This document shows positions 9,320 to 16,678 of a stretch of 64,000 bases of DNA, one piece after another. Both the position numbers and the translations under genes were made by a program. Position 1 is the first letter of the stretch. Each line of letters starts with the position of its first letter. The notes under the pieces are model-generated. The model did not search any database. It saw only the letters and a list, made by a program, of their open reading frames with translations, and had not been told where the DNA came from. The stretch comes from Polynucleobacter sp. UK-Gri1-W3 (GTDB lineage: Bacteria; Pseudomonadota; Gammaproteobacteria; Burkholderiales; Burkholderiaceae), in assembly GCF_018881595.1 (NCBI RefSeq), contig NZ_JACVQA010000001.1:61625-125624 (forward strand), written 5' to 3'.

Positions 9320-9382
9320 ATCTATAAAATTTCCCAGCTTTAATGGCTGCAATTGCTTAAATAAGGGGCTAGAGCTTGCTGG

Positions 9383-10126
9383 CTAGGGCGCTTCAAAAAC
9401 GCGAATTACCTGAACATTTTGAATGCTCTTGAGCGCCACTAAAAAACACTCCTGACCAAAATCCCCCAGCCTTTCCTCGAAATAATCTCTTAATGCATCT
9501 GTATGAAGCTTAAGGACCCGCTCAGATCTGGCTGCTATTGTTATTTTAACAAAAAAATAGAAAAGTATTGTCAGATACATCCAAGTAATTTTGTTTAAAT
9601 TTGCCGCCTGTAAACCTAGCATCTCCAATGGGCTTACTGGATGCTGAACATCTATCTCGGGATTTCTTCCGTAACGCCAGCTTTCAATCTGCGGGAGGGG
9701 GTGTCGTTTCACTTGATGATCAAGAAACACCTCGTCAATTCGCTTAAGTACCTCTGCTTCACTAATTGAGTTCAGCTCAAATAAGTCCCAAAGCCTGGAA
9801 TTGAAAACAATCGAGGTGCCCTGAAAATCAGGATGCATCTCTACAACTTCAACCAGCTCTTCAATACCTCTTCTATGGCCAGCTTCCCGAGGATATATTC
9901 CACGTCGCCATATTTTTTCAAATGCTTTAGGGGGCTCAAAAAAAACTTCCCCAGGATCCTTGCCCAAGAACATCTCGTCCAGCGCCTTATAGGGAAGGGC
10001 TGTGCGCTCTTTTACCTCCAGGCACCATAACTTAGCCCGCGCTATTGCAAGGGATGTCTTTCTTTGTCCGCCTCTAGACTTTTTTACTTCCAATTCCATG
10101 GGCAGGGGCGATTGAATCTGATTCAT
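9383..10126 (-). CDS. Hypothetical protein with one possible membrane segment
   Basis: This 247-aa protein has a basic N-terminus (KKSRGGQRKTS), a mixed helical middle rich in Trp and Glu, and one hydrophobic stretch near residue 183-197 (TWMYLTILFYFFVKI). No catalytic motif or family was recognised. It faces away from the Tn7-like module. It lies between the TetR gene and the candidate transposon end, so it is probably chromosomal or from an older insertion. Confidence 0.5.
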   Translation of the reverse strand: MNQIQSPLPMELEVKKSRGGQRKTSLAIARAKLWCLEVKERTALPYKALDEMFLGKDPGEVFFEPPKAFEKIWRRGIYPREAGHRRGIEELVEVVEMHPDFQGTSIVFNSRLWDLFELNSISEAEVLKRIDEVFLDHQVKRHPLPQIESWRYGRNPEIDVQHPVSPLEMLGLQAANLNKITWMYLTILFYFFVKITIAARSERVLKLHTDALRDYFEERLGDFGQECFLVALKSIQNVQVIRVFEAP

Positions 10127-10416
10127 TGTTCCTTGAGTTTATGTGAACCCCGTCCCAAAATGAGCGAAATTTTGATACTCGCTAAATGATAAGAAACCCA
10201 GTTAATCAGGTTTGCCCATCTCAATAGGCTATAGCGCGCCTAAAGTTGGGCTGCCTCAAGTACCCAACGACCCATTCAACTATTTACACGGGGCCAGTCA
10301 ATACCCCCCATGCGCCTAAAGAGCCTTATGAACACACCAGAAAAATACCGTACCTTAAGCAGGCCATTCCACTGGCCAACAAGCTCTAAAATTATTTGTT
10401 CAAAATTTAGAAAAAG
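10127..10416. other. Intergenic region left of the candidate transposon end
   Basis: No credible gene is present. A plus open frame beginning at 10310 runs through the candidate transposon end and has no family resemblance, so it was rejected. If the module inserted here, this stretch is the chromosomal target flank. No tRNA, rRNA or conserved gene end was recognised in it. Confidence 0.4.
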
Positions 10417-10521
10417 TGTTGACATTTACAAAATTATCATGCGGGGTATTGACAAATCGACGATCTTGGATTATGATGGCTACTCTCTCATAGCAAATCG
10501 TCGTCCTTCAAGGGGATGGCT
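10417..10521 (+). repeat. Candidate end of the Tn7-like element with putative TnsB sites
   Basis: TGTTGACA (10417-10424) begins with the TGT typical of TnsB-family ends and is echoed by TATTGACA 30 bp later (10447-10454). A second pair of imperfect direct repeats follows, CAAATCG..CG..CTT..GATGGCT at 10453-10481 and 10494-10521 (about 19 of 28 positions match). Spaced repeats like these are how TnsB sites look in Tn7 relatives. The matching inverted end was not found in the window, so the call is tentative. Confidence 0.38.
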
Positions 10522-10566
10522 CTTCGGAAAGTCAGCAATTAATATGAATGCATCGAGCATCATTAC

Positions 10567-10596
10567 AACCCGGTTCAACACTTGTGCAACCTGGTT
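10567..10596. promoter_or_regulatory. Two 9-bp palindromes 21 bp apart
   Basis: AACCCGGTT (10567-10575) and AACCTGGTT (10588-10596) are palindromes of the form AACC-N-GGTT whose start points are 21 bp apart, close to two helical turns. This is the geometry of a paired operator for a dimeric repressor. They lie between the candidate transposon end and tnsA. Confidence 0.4.
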
Positions 10597-10792
10597 TCAA
10601 TATCCAAAAGCTTCTCAACAATATGGCAAGCTAATCAATAAGGCTCTCATAAGCCTCTTATCTCGCGTTTACACAATTAACGCATCTTCGAAAAAATTGC
10701 AGTATTTAGCACCAACAAAGCTCTTGCATGGACAAAGCCGTCCAAGCCTGCCCCTCGAATTCAACTCAGAAGAAAACGAGGCACCCAAAATG

Positions 10793-10859
10793 TAAAAAGC
10801 CGAGTTAACCTTGAGGGTTAAACCGGCTTGTCCGATTAAATCGGGTTACTGCGTATCGT
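10793..10859 (-). ncRNA. Candidate small RNA opposite tnsA
   Basis: On the minus strand a good sigma-70-like promoter is visible: TTGCTT (plus 10889-10894), a 17-bp spacer, then TATACT (plus 10866-10871). About 67 bp downstream an intrinsic terminator ends the unit: stem AGCCG plus GGTTAA/TTAACC (10798-10828) followed by five T on the minus strand. Between them is a second hairpin, CCGAT-TTA-ATCGG. No start codon with a usable frame lies in the unit. Promoter and terminator are seen directly, but transcription is not shown. Confidence 0.4.
10798..10828 (-). terminator. Intrinsic terminator of the candidate small RNA
   Basis: The stem arms are AGCCG (10798-10802) with CGGCT (10824-10828), and TTAACC (10805-10810) with GGTTAA (10816-10821). 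They enclose the loop TTGAG with a 2x2 internal loop. A-tract 10794-10798 reads as a T tract on the minus strand, so it should stop leftward transcription. Confidence 0.6.
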
Positions 10860-11000
10860 AGCGAAAGTATACCCGCTTCTTTTTTGACAAGCAAATAAAT
10901 TCCCTCAATTTTTTTAATGAAAAACGCTCTATCGAGCGAGGGGGATTCTTTACCTAAAAAACAAAGAATTCGCAAAGTAAATGTCATGAAGGAGAAATAC

Positions 11001-11699
11001 ATGAACACAATTAATGCAACATCAAACGGAAATTTAATTTCCACTAAAAACCAAGTAAGCACAACTTACAAACCTGCAAGACAACCCGGAGGCAAAAGAA
11101 AAGCGCCACATCGCCGGATTAACTACCTCAATATTCCAGCGCTACAAGATGACCTCATCATCTGCGAATCCATCCTAGAGCGTGATTGCGCCTTAATTCT
11201 TGCACTCAACCCAGAAGTAGTTCGCATTGAGTGTCAGCCCGAGACCATCAGCTTAGGTGAATGCGGGGAATATACACCTGATTTTCGGGTTATCTATAAG
11301 TCAGGGCCACCATCTTATGTAGAAGTAAAGCCAACTGTATTTGCATACGAGAAAAAAATGTGGGCAAAGATTTGCGCTGCCTTTGAATACTACAAATCTC
11401 AAGGAATCCATTATGAGTGGATATCGGACTGGGAAATAGAAAAGAAAGATAGGCATCTCAGAGCCGCATATATTCATCGTTGCGCAAGATTATTAATACC
11501 TGTAGAGCAAAGTCAAAAAATCATTCAAGCAGTGAGCAATTACCCTCAGGGAATACGAATGGATGATTTGCAAGCTATTACTGGCCTATTAACTGACCAT
11601 ATTCTTCACTGCGTTGGCCTGCGTCAACTCAAGCTCAATCATTTTTTTGAGTACTCCCTAGACAGTCTTGTATTTCCATTGAAAGGAGAATGCAAATGA
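11001..11699 (+). CDS. tnsA: TnsA-like endonuclease of a Tn7-like transposon
   Basis: This 232-aa protein should nick the 5' ends of the transposon, allowing cut-and-paste movement with TnsB. The PD-(D/E)XK nuclease residues are visible: E56 in ESILERD, D94 in YTPDF and E108-x-K110 in SYVEVK. The C-terminal part (about 150-232) looks like the winged-helix TnsA C-domain that contacts TnsC. The frame is open from 10917, but AAGGAG ends 8 bp before the ATG at 11001, so that start is preferred. Its TGA overlaps the tnsB start as ATGA. Confidence 0.85.
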   Translation: MNTINATSNGNLISTKNQVSTTYKPARQPGGKRKAPHRRINYLNIPALQDDLIICESILERDCALILALNPEVVRIECQPETISLGECGEYTPDFRVIYKSGPPSYVEVKPTVFAYEKKMWAKICAAFEYYKSQGIHYEWISDWEIEKKDRHLRAAYIHRCARLLIPVEQSQKIIQAVSNYPQGIRMDDLQAITGLLTDHILHCVGLRQLKLNHFFEYSLDSLVFPLKGECK

Positions 11700-13663
11700 T
11701 TGGGTATTCAATTCAAAACGGATTTTCAGCAAGCTATGGCGGCGTAGAGTTTTCATTCGAACGTATGAGCGCCCCTGGACCACAAGAACGTACCGTATCA
11801 CTCATTAATCGGGCAGAAAACCGACCCGTTGAATTTTTAGAGCATGAAATTTGCCAAAAGATTGACCATGGCGAAATGAAAGTACTCACCAGCGGGCTAA
11901 TGACCAAGCCAGGCCAAGTTGAGAATGTACACATACAAAAATCTCCATACCAGCTCCACTACGAAGCCCAAGTCTATGCCTACTGCAAAGGATTAGAGCA
12001 AAGAGGCATCTCCAAAGGGATGCGCAAACAAATTGAGGCAGCAATACGACAGATTGCTCAAGAAATTGTAGATGACAAACCGCCCAGCACATCAACCGCA
12101 ATGCGCTGGATGCGAGAAGCCGGCGGAAATCCCGCCAACTATAAAAACGTCACCCAGAGCTTCCTATTGCAAAAAAGAGCCTCCAAGAAACCACTAGCAA
12201 TTCTTGAAATTGCCAAAGAAATTCTTGATGACTACTATTTCATCCCTAAAACAGGCATCCAAAAACCGGATGATATTGAAACCTGTACCGCGAGAATTAA
12301 TCTAGAGTTTGAAAGACGCGGCATTGACGAGAGCATGAGCATGAGCGCTGTCAAAAGAATGATTTACAGAGTGCCAGCTTACGAAAGAGACCGCATTCGC
12401 CTTGGAACGGCAGAGGCAAAGTACAAACATCGCCACTCATCAGGTGGCAGATGGCCAACCAGAGCTTTTGAAACGGTTGAGCTTGACCATACCGTGCTGG
12501 ACTTAAATGTAGTAGACCGCCTTACAGGAAAGCAAATGGCAAGGCCTACGATTACGGTTCTCAAAGACCGCTATACGGGCTACATCCTTAGTATGTGGAT
12601 TGGCTATGAAGGCGAATCGATTGGGCGAATTGTAAGGGCCATTAGCGGGGCATTAGAAGACAAGAGGCATCTTAAAGATGAATATGGACTTTCGCACGAA
12701 TGGCTCACTACACCCATCATTTGGGAAAAACTGGTTCTAGATAACGCCTTATCTCATCACTCCGAGATTTTGCACTCGATGGCTAAAAACCTTGGATTTA
12801 GTATCGAGTTTTCTGCAGTTCGTTCGCCATGGGAAAAAGGTTCTGTTGAAAATTTAATGCTGCAATTTACTAGAGCGCTGCCACATCATGGTCGCCCCAC
12901 TAAGCCCACTGAAGTTAAGTCAAAGCAGTCCAAGAAACTAGAAAAGGCTCGGGTGTATTTTGATGATTTAGTTCAATACCTTCATCAGTTTGTAGTGGAT
13001 ATTTATCCCCACAAACTGAATAAGAGAACTAATACCAGCCCTTATATAGAGATGGAGAAGGCTCTGAGAGAGCATGGCAGTCTACCTAAGATTCATTTCA
13101 CCCCCTTATCGGATGAATTAAGAATCCTCACCTCCCGCTCTTTTGACAGAGCTTGCAAGCATGGAGGGATTGAGCTCAATGGGCTAACTTACAGAAGTCG
13201 CGAGTTAAGCGAACTAGTCCACTCTATAGGCCCTAAGCAAAAACTGAGAATTTGCCAAGACGTCAATGATATTGGCGAGGTTTTTGTGCTACACCCAAAA
13301 TCTAATCAATGGATTAGCGTTCCAGAAAAAAACTATTCCCAGGCCAAAGGCAAGCCCCTTTACAAACATAAGTTAGAGCGTAAAAAAATAAATCAAGACC
13401 TTCTTACTAATGGCATTAAGCAAAAGGACTGGAATGCACGCATTGAGCAATCTGATGCTGTAACGCAACTCGTTGCAAATGGGGTAAGACCCGAAAAAAT
13501 TAGCGGCAAAGAAGCAAGGGCTAGCAATATTCATGGGGGTAGTCCGAACGGTGATAGAGGGCTTATCGATGTCGAGGTAAAGGAAATTACCCAAAACACA
13601 ATTGGGCGAGACTTTATGCCCGAGACTGTTGGCACATCCAATAACAAACTTATCGAAGAATAA
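11696..13663 (+). CDS. tnsB: TnsB-like DDE transposase
   Basis: This 655-aa transposase of the TnsB/TniA/MuA group binds the transposon ends and performs 3' strand cleavage and transfer. The catalytic triad reads D264 (VELDHTVLD), D349 (LVLDNALSHHS) and E385 (SPWEKGSVENL). Helix-turn-helix DNA-binding regions precede the core (about 80-240), and a beta-barrel and a charged tail follow. AAGGAG at 11683-11688 favours the ATG at 11696 over 11690. That start overlaps the tnsA stop by 4 bp, so the two are translationally coupled. Confidence 0.9.
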   Translation: MIGYSIQNGFSASYGGVEFSFERMSAPGPQERTVSLINRAENRPVEFLEHEICQKIDHGEMKVLTSGLMTKPGQVENVHIQKSPYQLHYEAQVYAYCKGLEQRGISKGMRKQIEAAIRQIAQEIVDDKPPSTSTAMRWMREAGGNPANYKNVTQSFLLQKRASKKPLAILEIAKEILDDYYFIPKTGIQKPDDIETCTARINLEFERRGIDESMSMSAVKRMIYRVPAYERDRIRLGTAEAKYKHRHSSGGRWPTRAFETVELDHTVLDLNVVDRLTGKQMARPTITVLKDRYTGYILSMWIGYEGESIGRIVRAISGALEDKRHLKDEYGLSHEWLTTPIIWEKLVLDNALSHHSEILHSMAKNLGFSIEFSAVRSPWEKGSVENLMLQFTRALPHHGRPTKPTEVKSKQSKKLEKARVYFDDLVQYLHQFVVDIYPHKLNKRTNTSPYIEMEKALREHGSLPKIHFTPLSDELRILTSRSFDRACKHGGIELNGLTYRSRELSELVHSIGPKQKLRICQDVNDIGEVFVLHPKSNQWISVPEKNYSQAKGKPLYKHKLERKKINQDLLTNGIKQKDWNARIEQSDAVTQLVANGVRPEKISGKEARASNIHGGSPNGDRGLIDVEVKEITQNTIGRDFMPETVGTSNNKLIEE

Positions 13664-13677
13664 AAAAGGAGGCACAT

Positions 13678-14535
13678 ATGAACATCATCAAACCAATCTC
13701 AGTAGCCGAGCAGATGAGAAATGTAATTATTACCCATGATGCCTATGCAAAAGTGGTTAATGGGTGCATTAAGATTATCCAATCTGGCGAGCGCATTAAT
13801 CGCTCAAATAAAGGTATCGCCATTATGGGTAGCGGTGGTACCGGCAAATCCACCGCCATAGAACACCTTAAGAGCTATCTAAATAAAAAGTATGCCGGGC
13901 AATTTAATGCCCCCGTATTGCTTACCAAGGTTTCTAGCGATACAACTATCAAATCTTTTTACATTGGTATTTTGGGCGAACTTAACCATCCCATTACCGA
14001 CAAGCGAGAAGATAAAAACATTACGGCAGATAAGCTACAAAAGCTTGTGGTATGCGCACTTAAAGGGCATGTTGGCACGCTCTTTATTGACGAAGTCAGC
14101 GATGTCTTTAGTAATCGCAATAAAAAACAATTTGCACAAGACTTCTTGGTGATGATTAAGCATCTGCTGAGCGATACCTCAATCAACATTATTTTGGTTG
14201 GAACGCCAGCTCTTGAACAATTGTTTGAAATTGCAGATGAACAATTTCGTACTCGATTTCCATCAAAGTTTGAGTTGCCGATATTCGCAATGGATACCAG
14301 CTGGGTGCGTCTTTTAAATGATTATGTTGCACAAACAACCAAAATCTATGACATCAGCATCCTTCCAAATCTATTTTCAGAACTGCATGAGTGGACTGGG
14401 GGCAACCTGCGTAACTTAGCCAATCTGCTAACTACTGCGTTTGATGTGGCTGAGCAGGAAAAGGCGCCAGCATTAACGGCGCAGCACCTGCTAGATGCAA
14501 GAGACCTAATCTTTCCATCCCTCATGGCCGCTTAA
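13678..14535 (+). CDS. tnsC: TnsC-like AAA+ ATPase
   Basis: This 285-aa AAA+ regulator links target selection by TniQ to the TnsAB transposase. Walker A is GSGGTGKST (residues 51-59, K57) and Walker B is LFIDEV (D137, E138). The arginine and sensor region follows around IILVGTPAL and FRTRFPSKFEL. At 285 aa it is close to the short TniB/TnsC forms and much shorter than Tn7 TnsC. A strong AAAGGAGG lies just upstream, 14 bp after tnsB. Confidence 0.88.
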   Translation: MNIIKPISVAEQMRNVIITHDAYAKVVNGCIKIIQSGERINRSNKGIAIMGSGGTGKSTAIEHLKSYLNKKYAGQFNAPVLLTKVSSDTTIKSFYIGILGELNHPITDKREDKNITADKLQKLVVCALKGHVGTLFIDEVSDVFSNRNKKQFAQDFLVMIKHLLSDTSINIILVGTPALEQLFEIADEQFRTRFPSKFELPIFAMDTSWVRLLNDYVAQTTKIYDISILPNLFSELHEWTGGNLRNLANLLTTAFDVAEQEKAPALTAQHLLDARDLIFPSLMAA

Positions 14536-14536
14536 G

Positions 14537-15550
14537 ATGCAATTGGACTGGCTAAGGCCTATTACCTTTCCCAATCATGACCAGATTCACGACGAGGAAT
14601 CGGGCCCTGGCTACGTCCTGCGCATGTGCGATTTAAATCTTGTGCAATTTTGCGATATCTCCAATATTTTGGGATTAACTGGCTTTACTTACATTCCCGA
14701 TAATCGCATTCCTGAGATTTGCAGGCTATTTGGAGCCAACCACTTTAAGCTTGTGCCCAGATTTGTCGCTCAATCTAAACAAAAGAGCATTGTTACCACT
14801 TTTGTAATGGGTCATAAGCTTCAAAAGCCATACTTAGCACGTCAGCGTCACCCGCAGATATGTCCACATTGCTTGGCAAGCAAGCGCATTGTGCAATTAG
14901 CGTGGGATATTACGCTAGTGACCGCCTGTCACATTCACCACAATCAACTCATTGATAGCTGTGCCCAATGTGGACGGAAAATCACATGGCGTAGAAGTAG
15001 CCTAATCAACTGCCAATGCGGGGCATCTTTTTTGCCCATGCATCAACCAAGTAAATTGGCTAGCAAAGCAGAAATATACGTATCTCGATTAATTTGGGAA
15101 AAACTATTTGGGATTTTTGAACCAAAAAATCACTCCCTATCATTTCTAAATAATCTTCAATTAGATACGGCTTTACGCCTCATTTGGTCATTTGGACAGT
15201 TAGAAGACGATGGGCGTAGCCTTTCAGTTCGGCCCGGAAAGGTTCCAAGCACTGCTATTGCGGGGCAAGTGGTGAAAAACGGGATTGAGCGTATTTATAA
15301 AACCCTGAATCACCAAGAAAATAGGAGTAATTTCACATCAAGTATTTATATCAATGGAATCAAACAACTTAAGAAAGATACCCCATGGAATGACCAGCTA
15401 AAAATTCAATACCTAATTAACTTAATTGTCGAAAAAGACCTCACTACGTCAAAGCTACCTAGCTTGACCACTCACAATCAACTTACTCTTTTCGGAACTT
15501 CTACACATGAGAAAACACTACAGACTTTTAACCGCCCCGCGCGTTATTGA
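14537..15550 (+). CDS. tniQ: TniQ-family target-selection protein 1
   Basis: This 337-aa protein has an N-terminal TniQ fold (about 1-100) and Cys/His zinc-binding motifs: C109-P-H-C112, then C131 and nearby His, C142-x-x-C145-G, and a C-x-C-G pair near 155. It starts 1 bp after the tnsC stop codon. TniQ/TnsD proteins recognise the insertion target and recruit TnsC. The target of this one cannot be read from sequence. It overlaps the next gene by 44 bp. Confidence 0.85.
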   Translation: MQLDWLRPITFPNHDQIHDEESGPGYVLRMCDLNLVQFCDISNILGLTGFTYIPDNRIPEICRLFGANHFKLVPRFVAQSKQKSIVTTFVMGHKLQKPYLARQRHPQICPHCLASKRIVQLAWDITLVTACHIHHNQLIDSCAQCGRKITWRRSSLINCQCGASFLPMHQPSKLASKAEIYVSRLIWEKLFGIFEPKNHSLSFLNNLQLDTALRLIWSFGQLEDDGRSLSVRPGKVPSTAIAGQVVKNGIERIYKTLNHQENRSNFTSSIYINGIKQLKKDTPWNDQLKIQYLINLIVEKDLTTSKLPSLTTHNQLTLFGTSTHEKTLQTFNRPARY

Positions 15551-16319
15551 GACAGAATCACCTGCTTCTTGGCTACTAAGATTATGTTATTTACATCAAA
15601 TGAAATTCGATGATGTATTTACCTCTCACAGATTAGGCCCGCCAAAAGATATTGATATTGCCTCTTATTGCAAATTATTCAAACGATTTGCCTACAGCGG
15701 CGATATACCGCCAAGCCACCTAGATGCAATAGCAAAATGGTTTGAGCCCTTAGTGAGAAGCTCACGAGCCAAACCAGCAGTTTTAAAGGAAATTAATAAA
15801 ACCCCTTATTCTCGCTTTTGTCCTCACTGCCTAGAACAAGACAAGATTCCGCACTTTCGCCCAGAGTGGCGCCTCAAATTTTGGACAGTCTGCCCAGAGC
15901 ATCAAAGCAAAATGCACGATGAATGCCCAGAATGCGGGGAACATCAACATACAAATAAGGTCAACCTCAAGCTTGATGCGCAGAAAAATGAACGAGCCTT
16001 GCAATACTGTCTCCATTGCAATGCAGACCTTACGAAATCATGCGCTCGACACCGTTCCGACAAGGAAACCCATGACAAGCTGATTGCGCAAGATTACCTG
16101 CTCAAAATTTGCCGATTCGGTAAATATTCAGTAGAGCCCTACATTATGAATCCAGAAAATCAAGCAATCTCAATAAATTCTAGCTATGCCCTCACTGATA
16201 CTCAGCGACTGATAGTTAATTTTCACATGGCTTATATTGAATGCTCAGAAAACAACCGCATCTTTATTGGCTTTAAAAATCCAATCAGAAAGAGAAGCAG
16301 CGAAGAACTCTATATGTAG
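15507..16319 (+). CDS. TniQ-family target-selection protein 2
   Basis: This 270-aa protein is a second TniQ. Its N-terminus (APRVIETESPASWLLRLC) aligns in pattern with the first TniQ (ESGPGYVLRMC). Zinc motifs FCPHC (about 111), VCPEH, ECPECG and YCLHC follow. It begins inside the end of the first tniQ (44-bp overlap), so the pair is co-translated. Two TniQ proteins in one element suggest either two target pathways or a heteromeric target complex. Both are inference. Confidence 0.82.
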   Translation: MRKHYRLLTAPRVIETESPASWLLRLCYLHQMKFDDVFTSHRLGPPKDIDIASYCKLFKRFAYSGDIPPSHLDAIAKWFEPLVRSSRAKPAVLKEINKTPYSRFCPHCLEQDKIPHFRPEWRLKFWTVCPEHQSKMHDECPECGEHQHTNKVNLKLDAQKNERALQYCLHCNADLTKSCARHRSDKETHDKLIAQDYLLKICRFGKYSVEPYIMNPENQAISINSSYALTDTQRLIVNFHMAYIECSENNRIFIGFKNPIRKRSSEELYM

Positions 16320-16340
16320 ATAGAGTGTCAGCTAGACTAG

Positions 16341-16365
16341 AGACTGCTTCGGCGGTCTTTTTTTT
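16341..16365 (+). terminator. Intrinsic terminator of the transposition operon
   Basis: AGACTGC (16341-16347), the tetraloop TTCG, GCGGTCT (16352-16358) and then a run of T to 16365. The stem is 7 bp including one G-T pair. It lies 22 bp after the second tniQ stop codon. Confidence 0.85.
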
Positions 16366-16672
16366 GCGCCTCATCCCAAAAAAGTATGATCGCTATCGAA
16401 CTTTTTACTCATAAGTTCATTCGTTAACGAACCATATCAAGAGGTATCTTTTTTTGGGTAATTTGGTACCTCATTGTTTTTAAAGAGAATCTTTGTTTTT
16501 AAGAATTCAATCCTTAAAGAACTCCAACAGCAGATCCCCATAAATTCTTTAAGGATTTAGCCTCTATCTATACTTTGGACAGGCTGGTAGGACTATTCCT
16601 ACAGATAAATCAGCTTAAAGCCCTTACCGCTCCAATCCGTCCTGCCTAGACTGGACAGTCACCGATTGGAGA
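16366..16672 (+). promoter_or_regulatory. Dyad-rich regulatory region before the phosphorelay operon
   Basis: This region has no gene but several dyads. TTCGTTAACGAA (16420-16431) is a perfect 12-bp palindrome. AATCCTTAAAGAA (16509-16521) and TTCTTTAAGGATT (16545-16557) form a perfect 13-bp inverted repeat with a 23-bp gap. GTAGGA-CTAT-TCCTAC (16587-16602) is a small hairpin. Such symmetric A/T-rich sites would suit a dimeric response regulator of the NarL/BvgA class, encoded two genes downstream. Binding is inference. Confidence 0.5.
16630..16671 (+). promoter_or_regulatory. mRNA leader hairpin that hides the ribosome-binding site
   Basis: CTCCAATC (16630-16637) pairs perfectly with GATTGGAG (16664-16671). 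The right arm contains GGAG, the Shine-Dalgarno sequence placed 7 bp before the ATG at 16679. GTCC and GGAC inside the loop can add a nested stem. Folding would block initiation, so translation of the operon's first gene may need an activator or a competing structure. Confidence 0.5.
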
Positions 16673-16678
16673 ATGCTG

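Noticed and set aside
10310-10795. 161-codon open frame upstream of tnsA
   Set aside because: It crosses the candidate transposon end, the palindrome pair and nearly reaches the terminator. It has no ribosome-binding site and no recognisable domain, so it is more likely a chance frame.
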